A stretch of DNA of 64,000 nucleotides. Origin: Collybiopsis luxurians FD-317 M1. Its lineage: Eukaryota; Basidiomycota; Agaricomycetes; Agaricales; Omphalotaceae. A program made the position numbers and the translations under genes. The notes below the pieces were generated by a model. It was not told the origin of the DNA. It saw nothing but the letters and a program-made list of their open reading frames with translations, and searched no databases. The number at the start of each line of letters is the position of its first letter. Position 1 is the first letter of the stretch. The stretch lies in contig KN834754.1 of NCBI GenBank assembly GCA_000827265.1, forward strand, positions 388,831 through 452,830. The letters are read 5' to 3'. Shown here one piece after another: positions 34,334 through 46,779 of this stretch.

Positions 34334-37300
34334 ATGATATCCACTCCATCCCAATCTCCTACACAATCTTCCTTAACTCGATCTCAATCGTTCTCATCTA
34401 CTTCTTCCCCTTCTGTCATTTATCCGCTCGCCACCTACGGACCCTACCCAAATGTCTACTCACCGTTTTCCACTCGTTCGGGTCCTCCGTCGCCCTCTCC
34501 ATTCGCGGTTGGTTATCCACACTCATCATCGAATGGGGCCTCATCCAACTCGTCACTTCTTATCAAACATCCTCCATCCCAGTCCCAATCTTCGTCACCC
34601 AGATTGTCGCTACTCGGATCTTCTCCATCTTCCCGTCCTATAAGTATAATGGCGAAGCGGAATGGAGGATCAGAAGAGAGCACCGATGACACAGAACGAG
34701 CGGGAGCCTCCAGCAGTGTCGCGGTAGCAGGCTCTTCGTCGTCGACTTCGCCAACATCGGTGCAACCAATAATATCAACGTCATCCCAAACTTCACTCCC
34801 AGCGGCAGTCAATACCGAACGTGTGCCCTCAGGTACCGGCTCAACCTCTACAACAACCAACTCTGGTGGTGCATCCGGAACAAAAGCATCAAAGAAAGGC
34901 AAGGCCGTGCAATGGTTAGATCATCACCTAAATTCACAAGCTGCACACGCGAAACAGCAGGAAAAGGAGCTGACTCAGAATCTTCAGTATCCAACCTTAG
35001 CTCCCATCCCTCCTGCGGCCTTTATGAATTCTGCTCCCATCGCTGTTCCTGGACTTGGTGTGGGTACCCTTCTGCCTCCTCAAAGTCAATCGATGCCTCT
35101 AGTTTCCCAGACTGTGGAAACAGCGGAACAGTCGACACACCATAATTCGGAATTAGAGGGAGCCAAGGGGCGGGAGCCACTCAGAGAGACGAAGGAATCC
35201 CTGGAAGGAAGCGCTAGCACTGCTGCAGTGGATCGTGGGCGGGACCCTAGAGAATTCAGGCGGCTAACGAGCCAGCGGAGGCAATCTTCGCCATCCCCGC
35301 ATGTGTTAGATGAGAAAGGGCTTGATGTCGGTACTTTCATGTTGTCGCGATTTTTTTTGTGGCTCTAACGATTATTTCCTCACACAGCCGAACCCCTTTA
35401 ATGAGCTAACCGCCGCTCTCGAAAGACATCAGTCTCAGACCTCTCAGCAAGGCCCTTCGGACCGCATGCCGACTCGGTCAATTGCATCTGCTTCTCTATC
35501 CCCTGCTGGATCTACTTTTACTGTTCGCGGCCCCCCCGTCCCTTCCTTGCAACCTCCTGCCCCCGGACCGCGTATCCACTATTTTCCACCCCGACCTGTG
35601 CCTGCTCCGGGTACAATGACCAAAATTAGTCTTCCTCCATTACAAACCGCGACCGAAAATCATCCATTGCAAGAGTTAACTCATCATGGTGCGGAGACTT
35701 CGCAAAGCAAATCGCCCGATTCGCCTACAAAACGAGTATTACCTGCAGTTCCTCGATCAGCAGAAGCGATGACGAAACCTATTGCCAAGATTCGCGGTAT
35801 TCGTGATATAGATGATCCAAGCGGTAATTTACATCTTTCCAGGGTTTCTGGAGTAGACACTCCCGCCACGAACACTACAGCGGAATCTTCGCCTGACTCA
35901 GCGATGCGTACGGCGATGTTGCCGATTGTTCCTGGGGAGGATCTCCCTCCGCCGTTGCTTGGTGATAATAATACTGGTGGAGGGAGATTAGCGCGCGTTA
36001 GAGACTTGTGGACTAATCTTCGTCAACGTACATCCATGCGAAGAACCCATGATGTTCCTGGTGCAATGATATACGAAGGGGAGAATGCTGGCTTGCCATC
36101 CAGAGGGCGGATTTTGGGCGAGTCAATGGGGGTCGGAGATGTATATGATTATGATGCAGATGATAATGCGGACGAGGGAATAGGCAAAATTTGGAGAAGA
36201 ACAAGCAGGAGTAGGAAACAAGGCGAGGGGGAAGTAGATGTTCAACCGGAAGACGTCGAGGCGTATGCTAAGAGCCAAGCCCGGAAAATTGTCCGCGCGC
36301 ATACGAGAGTGAGTCGAAAGGCGAGGTCGAAGAAAAACGGGCGTCAGGCAGGTAAATACACTGTCACAGAGGGAGAAGATACGGATGATGAGGACACGAG
36401 GAAGAAAAGCAGACGACATAGTTTGTTCCATCCTTGGGGAGGGGCTGGTGATGACCGTAGGAAGACAAAGTCGAAAGATTATGGTAATGCTGAAATTGAT
36501 AGGATGGGCGGTTACACGACGGGAGAGTCGGACGTGGAAGGTTCGAGTTTGCATTCATCGTAAGTTACGTCTTCATCTTGCGTTCTTAGCATGTGTATTT
36601 ATTTCTCAAAAAAGGATCATGTCGCCACCTTCGGGTGGGGTCCTTGGTGCTCTCCTAGCTCTATACAATGCGCAAAACGAGGGTGTCTTTGATTCAGCTC
36701 CGCCCTCTGGGGCATCGACTCCGGCAATCCAGGAAGAGGTTCTTTCTGCTCCTCGGGCTCCTTCAGAAACCACAAAGGACAAACTAGACAAATATGCCAG
36801 TGTTCACACCATGCATGAATCTGGAGAAGGAAGCAGTAGTAGCGGCAACGCCATTCCCTCGCCGATATCACCCCCCTCAGGTGAAAGACTCAGTGATGAG
36901 TTCCGCGCAAATGCTACGTCAAAGCAAAGCATCATTTCCTCGGCGCGAAAGCTTCTCGGTCTGGGCACGCATCGACCTCCGCAGTCTAGAAACGCAGGCG
37001 GAGTCTTTGGTTCATTGATCGCCAGTACAGGGAATATTTCTGGTGCAGCTGCTCCAGTTCCTAGTACAGTTGCACCGAATGTTGACAGGCCTGGATTCAA
37101 TCTTACGAGGTATGGATATAAGGAGGAGAAGCCTAGCTCGGAAGAGGAAGTTAATTCTCATCCTGGACCTGGACATCGTCCCGGAGCAAAATCCCTTAGT
37201 CATATTGAACTGAAGAGTGTCGGAACATGGGGAAATACCAACGTCGGTGGTTCCGCTCTGGAGAGAATATCCACTGTTCCTACCGGTCCCGGATCGTTCA

Positions 37301-39407
37301 TGCTGGAAAGTCACCCTCCTTCAAACTCGGAGCCTGCATCTCCTGGATCGCCATCCAGCCAGCGGCATCCTCATGCTATGACTCACACTCCGGTATCGGC
37401 TTACATCCCAGCTCCAGTAGATTACTTCAGCCCTCAACACAGTCATACGGAAGCAACTCCTAAGCCGCAGGATGGACGCAGCAAGGGCCAGCGTTCACAT
37501 TCCAAAACACTATCAGCATCGTTTTCAGATCTCGTCACGCCTGGAGGAACGCCTTTTCCCTCTATTGCTAAACGGGCCAAGTGGACAGGAGTTTTGAAGG
37601 ACTTTCCTGGCACTCACCTCTATGCTGGTGGGAAGTCCGGGAGGAGTACGCCAGCCACTACTCCTGGAAGTACAACAACGGCAAGTGACAGGGGTGAGTG
37701 GGATGCTTGGATAGAGAAAGAAGGTCGAGAAGAGAGGGAGAGAAGAGAGAAGAGAGAACGAGACAAGAAGGAGAGGAAGAAACGGAAAAGGGCTGAGTTA
37801 TTTATTACTCGTCATGTCGCTCAAATTATTCAGCGACAAGAGTTCATTTGCAAACTTGCACGCTCAATGATGATGTTCGGTGGACCAGCGCATCGACTAG
37901 CGCCGCAGGTCCAGGCCACTGCTCGGGTGTTGGACCTCGAATTATCGTGCATGTACCTTCCGGATGTGATGTTGATATCATTCGAGGATCCAAACACTGG
38001 AACTAGTCTCATCAAGTTTATCAGGCAAGGTAGCGTGCTTAATTTGGGTAAGCTTACGGAGGGGTATATGATATACTGGAAGGTATGGTTGAATCTTCTG
38101 CTCATCTTTCACTTATCAAAGCCATTACGATACAGGTCATCCATGATGAGCTGTCCGTATCCAATGCCTCGGCTGCTCTTGACAAACTTATGCGACGTCG
38201 ACCTCACTACAAGTGGTGGCACCTCTTGTTGATTGGCGGAGCTTGCTCGGCAGCAATTTGTACGGTTTCTTTTTCCGGATCATTTATCGACGCTGTAGCA
38301 GTATTTCCCCTTGGAGCTATTCTCGTAGGCATTCAGCAGCTCAGTGCTCGAAATGAGCTGTATAGCAATGTCTTCGAAATCACCATCGCAACTCTCTTTT
38401 CGTTTTTATGCGGATGTCTTGCCGCTACGAAACGATTTTGCTATAGTGCTATTGCATCTTCGTCGATCGTGCTCATCTTACCTGGATTTATCGTTCTTTC
38501 TGGCGGATTGGAGATCTTGTCAAGAAATATCGTTGCTGGAAGTGTCCGACTCTGCTACGCAGTAGTGTACTGTCTCTTTCTGGCCTTCGGACTTGCTATG
38601 GGGGCTGAAGCCTTCCAGGAAATCACCGGAGCTCCAATCACAAATTTACAAGATACCAGCTGCACTTACACGCATTTAGCGGATGGTCCATGGTGGCAGC
38701 AGTCGCCTTCTAAACTTTGGGGTGAGCTTTTGTAGTTTTTTTTCCGGGCTAATGGCGACGTGAACTCCCTTGTGCAGCATTTATGACAGTGCCGCTATTC
38801 TCGATAGTGTTGAGTATGAGAAACCACCAGCCGCTATTCAGCCGAGAGATGGTGGGTTTAAATTTTCCAAATCCTGTGCCGTTATTGGACATTTAATTCT
38901 TCAGCTCATATGTGTGATGATATCATGCATCGGGTGGGTTGTCACTTACTTCGTCGGTCTCAAATTTGCGAATCAGAGTGACTTCGCTTCTGCGGTCGGG
39001 TACGAGGTGGCCTGAGTAATTTCCTGTTACGTATCTAACATACCATTTATAGTGCCTTCGCCATCGGCATGATATCTAATGTAGCAGGACGTTTTCTAAA
39101 CGGAAATGCCTTCACTATTATGGTGCTTATTGAAATTTTCGAGGTTCTGCAGCAATTCACTCCTTCCTAGATCACCGGAATACTTTTCCAAGTGCCTTCA
39201 GGTCTTGGCAATAATGGCCTGTTAGTTTTTGTCTCGCAGCAAACGGATGATTCCGAGAATAGCTCAGAAGCCTATCTCTCTGGCTTTCAGACGTCGCTGC
39301 AGCTCATATCCGTTGCAATTGGGCTCACTATCGGACTCGGTATCTCCTTGTTCTTATCCCATCCTATTCCCAGTCGAAGAAGAGCTGGTGGAGTTTTCAG
39401 TCTTTGA
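34334..39407 (+). CDS. PRM10/ThrE-type (DUF1212) multi-spanning membrane transporter
   Basis: A very long protein (roughly 1,500 residues) with two parts. The first ~1,000 residues are Ser/Pro/Thr-rich and disordered, with conserved patches VQWLDHHLNSQ, PNPFNELTAALERHQ and SGGVLGALLALYNAQNEGVF. A basic-acidic helix (EKEGREEREREREKR-like) leads into the transport domain: LFITRHVAQIIQRQEFICKL, FGGPAHRLAPQVQATARVL, then hydrophobic helices including WWHLLLIGGACSAAICTVSF, DAVAVFPLGAILVGIQQL, SSIVLILPGFIVLSGGLEIL, AGSVRLCYAVVYCLFLAFGL and LQLISVAIGLTIGLGISLFL. This is the ThrE/PRM10 family, amino-acid exporter-like in bacteria and pheromone-regulated in yeast; the fungal substrate is unknown. Introns in the 3' part restore continuous helices to the stop at 39407. 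Confidence 0.85.
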
Positions 39408-39791
39408 ATACCCTGCTATCTGGTCTTTTTCAGCTTGCGTTTTCCAGCGTAGTCTCCGTCTTTTCTGAAATCACTTCTATTTCGCTGTGTTCTTTTCTGT
39501 TTCTCTCAAACTGGGTTCTCCGAAGCATTGCGTTCCCCGTATTTGTCCATCTATTTCACTTGCTATCATAGACTTTGATAGATTTCATTATTCTGAGAGA
39601 CAATCACCTAGACAGTAATACCTTGATTACTTTTATGTAGAGCACAATCCTCTGGATGCATCAAAGAGTTCGAAATTCACTCAATTTTATGTTTGTCCAG
39701 TTTAGGGTTTGTATACCCTACTTTGGCCAGTCACGGCATCTCTAACGCGGCTGAGTACTTGACCTACAGTAGATTCTAAGTAAATTCCCTC
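39408..39791. other. intergenic between the transporter and the REC114-like gene
   Basis: Tail-to-head spacer of 384 bp. I see no reading frame, repeat or clear regulatory motif beyond AT-rich sequence. Confidence 0.5.
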
Positions 39792-41064
39792 ATGTCTCAC
39801 TCAACTACAACGACTGCAAGATATGTCCTTCTCAAATACTCGAGATCATACCCGCAGACACAACAAGAAACCAATTCAGAATGGCAGCACTATACAAAGC
39901 CCGTAATCAAGCTTACCTTGAGTAAGTCTTCTAACGGAGGAGAACTTGAATCCGCCTTTTTGCGCATCGTCTGGTGCATAGAAGACTCGCATCCTCAGCA
40001 TCATAATGAACTGGTATTTGTACGTCCCTTCTAGCTCATCTGATGTGCATAAAATGCCTAACAATCGGCAAAACCTTAGGAAAACTTTGATATGCTCACT
40101 TTCTCTTCTCTTCCTTCTCGTCAAGACAAACAACAAAGTGGGCTCCCCTTGAAAGCCGTATATCGAGACTCTGTTGTCGGCATACGGTACTTGAATACTG
40201 ATAATGGGGTAAGCTTTTCACCACGCGCGGAATTGCGCGCCTTGAATACCTGACTTGTGCTCAAAATTTGAAGCTCTTTCGCCGATTTCAAATTACGTTC
40301 CAATCTACCAGTCATGCATTCGAATTCGTCAAAGCGTTAAGCTCTGTATGTCCCTGCAAAGCAAACACTAATGCTGCAGCTCAAAATCATATTATGGCCG
40401 CTCCTTCAATTGCGCCGTCGCGTTTGCCAGTGCCTTCCGTTCTTCCTCCGTCTCATATGCAACGAACCGATCTTTTACCGGCTCACGGTGCTGAAGTATT
40501 TCCACTATCGCATAGAAATTCATCGCACCCAACTGCGCAGTTTTCACATTCGACAGCACCTTACTCGGGATTGCTCGTCCCTTCCGCGTCTCCTCGGGTT
40601 GATCAGCATGCATTGTTGTCCTCTTCTCCCTCACCTCCTCAACTCTCCGATCAATTCAGTGCCTCACAAAGCCGGCCCTACTCCCCAATTTCTTCTACTC
40701 AGGCACCCGTTCATTCCGAGCAATATTCTCAATACTCTCGGCCTTCTCCGGTGGATCCACCGAGTTCTTTTCCCCAATCCTCGGTAGCGATGGAACCTCC
40801 CCGACCTGTTACAAGCAAATCGAAGCGAGAAATATCCGAAAAGGAGGTGCAAACTGTGGAGCAATTCGTTTTCGCGTTACAGGAGGCAACACCTTTGTAT
40901 CACATGCCGCGCACCAGCCTTGAACAGCTGGTTGGGGATGTTGTCCGCGAAGACGGGTTTGTTCGCTTGGTTAGTGAAAGCCGTTGCCAGCTTATCGTTC
41001 TAACAGGCGTTCTTAGATGGAAAGTTTATCTTCACTGTGGAAGGTAAAAGGCTATGTAGGCTGA
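39792..41064 (+). CDS. REC114: REC114-like meiotic recombination protein
   Basis: REC114 partners with MEI4 and MER2 to activate SPO11 for meiotic double-strand breaks. The N-terminal ~150 residues fit its PH-like domain: ELESAFLRIVWCIEDSHP, ENFDMLTFSSLP, then GIRYLNTDNG and KLFRRFQITFQSTSHAFEFV ending VCPCKAN. A long Ser/Pro-rich disordered middle is typical of the family. The C-terminal helical motif is QTVEQFVFALQEATPLYHMP, then TSLEQLVGDVVREDGFVRL. A 47-nt intron after that (donor GTTAGT, branch CTAAC) joins to MESLSSLWKVKGYVG, ending at TGA 41064; without it the protein runs on into a meaningless tail to 41047. The pairing of N- and C-terminal motifs makes the assignment good, though REC114 diverges fast. 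Length is about 330 residues. Confidence 0.75.
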
Positions 41065-41201
41065 CTTGCGCAGGAGAAACACCACCGGGAACAGAGAAAA
41101 CATGGGCGGTTAATTTGACATTTTATGTACAAGTCACTATTTCAATTTGATGCAAAAAACGCACGAAATAATCAGGGACAAAATGAGCTGACTATTCCTC
41201 C

Positions 41202-44200
41202 TCAATAATCCATCACATCACTGGGGTCCCATCCATAAGACTCGCGAAGTCTCTTGCTAAACTCCTTGAGCTTGATAGGACCAATCGTGCTATCAGGGTG
41301 GGCTACCAATATTCACAAGTCAGCGCAGGATATAAATTCAGAAGGAAAAGAAACATACGTTTATGGAAGGTAATGGGCTAGAGCAAAGTAAACTAAATTT
41401 ACATAGGTAAGCAGAAGAGAGACAAAACTCACGCGGTCCCTGGGATCAGGAGGGTCAAAGCGAACGCTAGATCCGGCGGTGCTAGGGTCGTACGAGAAGC
41501 CCATGTCGGTTAGAACCTGCGAACGAGGGTCATCAGTGAAAGGCGGTGCAAAGAATAATGACGACAAACTTTGACAAAAGTTTCCCATTTCATTCCAGCG
41601 GTTCCTTTAGTCTGGTCTTCAGCCGTATTCAGGAGCTGATGCACATATTTCCTCGTTTTCTTTGACAAATTCGCAAACCAAGCACGTCTTTCCTTTTTCT
41701 CGGCGCTGGTGTCTTTCTTCTTTTCTTTCCCGACACCGAATTTATCAAACAGACCCTTGGTAGCAGAAAAGATAGTCGGTTGAGCAGACCTAGTTTTGAC
41801 TTTGGTCTTTGAAGCGCCGAGCTGTTCAGATTGAAGGTACGACCTAGCGGATTGCGCAGTAGTTACTGTCTCCAATGGGAAGAACGAAGCTGTCGATTGT
41901 GAAGCCGCGGGAGTAGCTTTGGGCTTCGGAGGAGCTTGAGCCTTTGTTTCAGGCTTCGAAGCAGGAGGAGGAGGGGCTGGGCTAGGAGAAGCCGGCGGAT
42001 GAACGGTGGCTTCCGCGGTATCAGCAGTGGGTTTTTTCTTCTTCTTGGGCTTCTTCTTCTTCTTCTTTCCTTGAGAGGTGCCATCTTCCTCATCAGATAC
42101 TTCCTCGATAGTGACTCCCTGGGGACGATCGGCTGAAGTTGCAGGGTTTGGACGTCCTTTCACGAACACAAGCGTCGCGTAAAGAAGGGTGCTTACCAGT
42201 CGCAGGTGTGCTTGGCGCAGATTTTGCAGTCTTGGATGGTTGCTGAGGTAATTTGCTCCCAGTGGCCGTCTTGAGTTTCGTGCTTTTGCTAAACATACGA
42301 CCTACATAGGGTTGCTATCAGAGACAAGATAGATCGTTTGCACCCACAAACCTCTCAGCGATCCTAACAATTTCAAGAACGGATTGCCCTTGCGATCATC
42401 CGCGGTGAAAGGATCAAGCTCAGCATTTTCACCTGCTGGTTCTTGCCAATTGACTGCACTCGCAGCATCCATTGCCTCGCGAAGCAAGTCTCGAATCTCG
42501 TCCTCTTGATCGGTATCATATCCACTCTCATCATCCGAGGAGTCGTATTTGTCGTCGTCAGATTCTTCACTTTCAGACTCGTTCCATCGATCGTCAGAAT
42601 CGTCAGAGTCAGAGACGTCTTGAAGGGGAGGCATTGAATCGTCACTTTCTTCATCGTAAGTGATTGCGAGAGGCTTCCTTTTTTTACTGGCTCGAGAAGG
42701 ACCATCGTCGTCGTCTGCCGCTCTCAAGAGACCATAAGAGTGCCAACCGGGAGAAGACAGATTCAGAACCTCCGACAGACCCCATAGTGTATCGATGTCC
42801 TTTCCAGAAAAGGATTTGTAGCTCTATAAATCATTCAAGTAATTGAAGCATAGCGGAGACAACCCGTACATACTCCATTAATAGTTTTCCACATCAAATC
42901 GAGGATATCCTTTTGCTCGGTGCGTTGCAATGGGAATATCATATCCTGGAACATTGAATACTTTTCGGAGGCGGCTTCGGACCATAATTGCGCCTCGATC
43001 CATTGACTATAGGCTTCAGGCATATTTCGTTCCTCCGTCTTCCATTCTCTGCCGTCTGGGTTCAGAAGGGGCGTTTCAATCATTTGCTGCAGTTGAACCG
43101 CAACCTAAAGAAGCGACAGCATAAGAACGGGGATAGAAGCATATCAGTGATCAATGTACTGAGAGATCCCCGACCGCATCCCAAAGCGCCTGAGGAAAAC
43201 GTCTCGCGTCCTTGGGACTTTCTTCAATAGCGTCATGAAGAATCTGATATAAGATGGCTTTTGGATACGGAGCACGAGGGAAACATAGTTCCACGATGAT
43301 AGAGTCGAGGAAGGAAGAGCAAGCTTTGCGTGTCTCCTGCCAATCAAAAATGTACTCTTTTTCACCCTTTTCATTGGTCATCTCCTTGAAGTAGCAGGCA
43401 TAGTGCGCTGAATGATGCGTTAGATATCTGAAAAGACCTTTGGCGGCAACTTACGAGTAGTTGTGGCGAGAAGTGAAAATTGTCTCTGGGAGAGATCCAC
43501 GAGAATGCTAACTAGATCATACAGAGCAAGATACTGAGAACGAAGGTTTGTATCGTTCTTCAGAGTGGAGACTGCAGAGTCATCGGTCAAACCACTATGC
43601 TGTAAGGAGTATAAGGTATCGACTACAATTTTCCAGGCGGATCCTAGCATGTACGCGTTGTGGATCCTAGCAGACATGAAGATGAAGGATTAGCAGACAA
43701 AGAAAAAAAGCAGGTACATTTACCGATCGGAGACAACTTGAGCAATGTAAGCTGGGTTCTTGAGCGGCTGATTTCCACCTTTTTGTTTATCAGACTCAGC
43801 ACTGGTGCGAGACAGGATTTCTTGCTCAATGGTGAAGAAGAAGAGGTCGTGATCTTTTAGTCTCGCAATATCATCCAAATTTTCTATAAAAGATAAATAG
43901 CACTGAGTTGAGATTGGGATATTAACGATTAGAGGCACCTACCGCTCAACTGAGATTCTGCAAGTTTAATGGCCAGCTCTTGGCGAAATGGCGTCAGAAG
44001 GGCTTTAGTGGCCTTTTCCACAAGATCCTCTGACGAAGGTAGGTCAAAAGATGGCCACGAAAAGTAGAAAAAAAGGATAAAACATACCAGCAAGTAAATC
44101 CAGTTTCTCTCTACCAGTCATCTTGGACATGAGAATGATTTCTCCAGTTCCTCTGGCACCGTACTTGCCATTGCGCAAGATCAATGCGCGTTCAGTAGTA

Positions 44201-44337
44201 GGTTTCACCTCTCGAGGACGGTCATCTCGTTCGTGGCTATGATGAGTCTGAACGTCTTTGGGACCTACTCGAGGTCTGTGAACGTCTTTGGGACCGGTGG
44301 TTACAAGGTCGCGAGAAGGCTTGGGTTTTGGCGGCAT
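41202..44337 (-). CDS. large conserved fungal protein with C-terminal HicA-like domain
   Basis: Start ATG 44337 (MPPKPKPSRDLVTTGPKDVH). No known enzyme is visible in the first ~450 residues, which look helical (EDLVEKATKALLTPFRQEL; LYDLVSILVDLSQRQFSLL; FPQALWDAVGDLSVAVQLQQ). A strongly acidic Asp/Ser region follows (SDSDDSDDRWNESESEESDD), then a lysine-rich stretch with PKKKKKPT and a Pro/Ala linker. The last ~100 residues are different: KWETFVKVLTDMGFSYDPST, then AGSSVRFDPPDPRDRPITFH, KPHPDSTIGPIKLKEFSKRL and RESYGWDPSDVMDY. That pattern (helix, G-S-V-R-F strand, I-T-F-H-K-P-H strand, helix) resembles the dsRBD-like fold of HicA/YcfA RNA-binding proteins. I infer RNA binding, with the acidic and basic tracts suggesting a nuclear or nucleolar protein. 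Confidence 0.65.
44249..44295 (-). repeat. two copies of a 17-bp direct repeat encoding GPKDV
   Basis: TGAACGTCTTTGGGACC occurs at 44249-44265 and again at 44279-44295, a 30-bp period, inside the first exon of the HicA-like gene (GPKDVHRPRVGPKDVQ). Confidence 0.75.
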
Positions 44338-44528
44338 CGAGATAACCAGGCTTTTGCTGAACACATGACAAGACGCGACTGTTAATCTGAATGGGCGTCT
44401 ATACATTTACCATCACCGCTGACTGTTCCGTATCATTAGGGCGATACATTTCTCTCTTCTCCTCCTTCCTTCTGGCCATAGGCCTCTTTCGTTCTTTATT
44501 CTCCCTTTTATCCTGCTCCGGGGCCTAG

Positions 44529-46343
44529 ATGGCTTCCTTCAACTTGACTGGTGCGCTGCTGACTCTTACTATGGTTAACTTCTCCACCCTCATCTATCTA
44601 CCAGTTGAAGATAGCTCACCTTTAATATCTTATTCACCGCCTGGTGCTTGGTCGGATTCATCCAGTAATGACACTTTAATTTCTGTAAGTAAAGCTTCTT
44701 TCGAACGGAATTCACTATTCATGTCCTTTGCTAGTCTTATTCTGGCTCTTCTTACCATACCACTTCCACTCAAGGCGCAGCGGCGAATATATCGTTCAAT
44801 GGTATCCATGCTGAAAGCTCCCTTCTCAACACTAATATTCACTTGTTCTCCAAGGAACCGGTATAACGATTTTCGGAGGCCATAGACAAAATTATGGAAC
44901 ATATCAGATTTCTGTGGACGGCCAGAATGTTGCTACCGAGTCTTCTGCTGGTCAAGATGCTTTCCAACAAGTCTTAGGCACTGCTTCTGGACTGAACGAT
45001 GGGCCACACACGGCTGTCCTCACGAGTTCTAGTTCTTCACCAATCGATATTGACTATGTCGAAATTCAGACTGAAATTGGTGAATCTGGGTATGTCTTTC
45101 GCGTCCCGCATTAATCCTACATGGCGTCTGAGATTGGTTGTCTTTCACGACAGATCTCAATTGTCGAGTTCCACGATAGATGACACTGACCCAAGCTTTG
45201 TCTATACGCCACAATCGGAATGGAAGGTAAACGACCAGAATTATTTTATGAACAGTACACTACAGTACGTACTATGACTTTTTTCATATTCTGTGTATGA
45301 CCATCATTTTTATGTAGCTACACATCGAGCGCTGGCGCCAGTGCTTCTGTCACTTTTTCTGGCGATGCTGTTGCGGTGTACACAACAGTATCTCAAGATC
45401 ATGCAGACATCCAACTTTCTTTAGATGGACAAACCCACACATTCGGCGTTGGTTCCGGCGGTCTCGCTTCCACTCTTCATAGTAAGGTCAGAAGATGGGC
45501 TATACGCTGATTGATGCCGCCACTAACTTTCCCCGCCAGGTTCTTATCGTGCGTCCATGTGCTGCCGTAGTATTTCACCATCCCGACCTCCTCTTTCTGT
45601 CTAGTATTACGCCCGAGGGCTTGGACCAGATCAACATACCCTGTCGCTCACTGCAGATCCCCAAAATGGAACAGGTCCATTCATAGACGTTGATGCTATC
45701 GTCGTATATTCTGCATCTACGGGGTCCACTAATGCTCCTAACAACTCTACCTCCCCCCCTGCAGAGAGGCAAGTCAGCCTATTCTAAACTGACAGTTTAT
45801 GCAGCTAATTTTCCTGATTCAGCCCTTCAGTCCCTTCCACCAGCAATAGATCGACGAAAGTTCTGATAGGGGGTATTGCCGGAGGTATTCTCGGTTTCAT
45901 CTTGTTACTGGCACTGCTTTTCCTTTTGCTCCGCTGGCGACATCGAAGACGACAGAGCCGGGATGACATGCGGTCTCCACCTACTCCGACACTTCCCATG
46001 CAGGATCCCAGAGCGTTGGAAGCCGGTTTGCCCGCTCGGTCAAATGAACCTAACGGATTCCAATCGAGACTGTCCAACAACTCTATCGCCAGTTTCTATA
46101 GTGGCCCGAGCCAAGCTGATGAAGGATTCAATGGTGCTGGTCGACATTCGCGTGCTCCTAGTGCAACCGAATCATTTTCTTCATCGGCACCTATCAACGC
46201 CAATGCTGTTCCTGCCAGCCATAGTCGCAATCATTCCATGAGTTCGGTACGTTTCTGAGTTCCAAAGCCTCGGGACGTGCGAATTAACGCCTCGACCACA
46301 GAACAATAGCCTTTTGAGACCGAATATGCCTCGAGCTTTGTAA
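44529..46343 (+). CDS. type I membrane glycoprotein with two beta-sandwich ectodomains
   Basis: The N-terminus MASFNLTGALLTLTMVNFST is a probable signal peptide. Two similar beta-rich modules follow, each with a variable strand then ISVDGQNV or LSLDGQTHTFGVG, and HTAVLTSSSSSPIDIDYVEI or HTLSLTADPQNGTGPF. Such paired jelly-roll modules are common in agaricomycete surface proteins and may bind sugars. N-glycosylation motifs are frequent. A single membrane helix (IGGIAGGILGFILLLALLFL) has the glycine start and basic stop (RWRHRRRQ) of Skg6/Axl2-type anchors. The ~130-residue cytosolic tail is Ser-rich and ends RPNMPRAL after a last intron. The role is unknown; surface sensing or adhesion is likely. 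It shares a 191-bp divergent promoter with the HicA-like gene. Confidence 0.72.
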
Positions 46344-46779
46344 ATCTGCAGCATCGTCTATTTGTAGCCGTAGTTCTATGGAGAGATAATTTATTGCATG
46401 CATTTTCAATCTGCTCGTCTACATATGTATGAAAACTCTGAAACTTTGAGGTTGAATGTTGTTGAATACAGGTATTGATTGTACATCATTTGCTGTAGCG
46501 TGGTAACGGTTGGGATCAGTAAGTGTCCGCCCTAAATACCACTGGTTTGTTTTATACTGTGACGTCCAACACCCTTCCTTGGGTATCTTCTTTTCTTTGG
46601 GTCTGAGCTGCGCTCTCTTTCTTGCTCATTCATTCAAACTTCTTCTCTCTGTACCCTATTTGAACAAGTCTTCTTCCTAACTCACCTTCAAGCTCAATTT
46701 TTGTCCCCCCTCGACTTGAGCAGCGCTCGTTACACTCCCTCCTTCAATTTTCCAGCACATACAAATTATTCTGTAAAAC
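46344..46779. other. intergenic: promoter and pyrimidine-rich leader of the four-helix membrane protein
   Basis: No gene is seen. From about 46560 to 46770 the plus strand is C/T-rich, as is usual just before fungal start sites. Nothing else stands out. Confidence 0.5.

Noticed and set aside
34513..34902. 129-residue antisense frame under the transporter N-terminus
   Set aside because: Acidic low-complexity shadow of a Ser/Pro-rich coding region, with no splice or family support.
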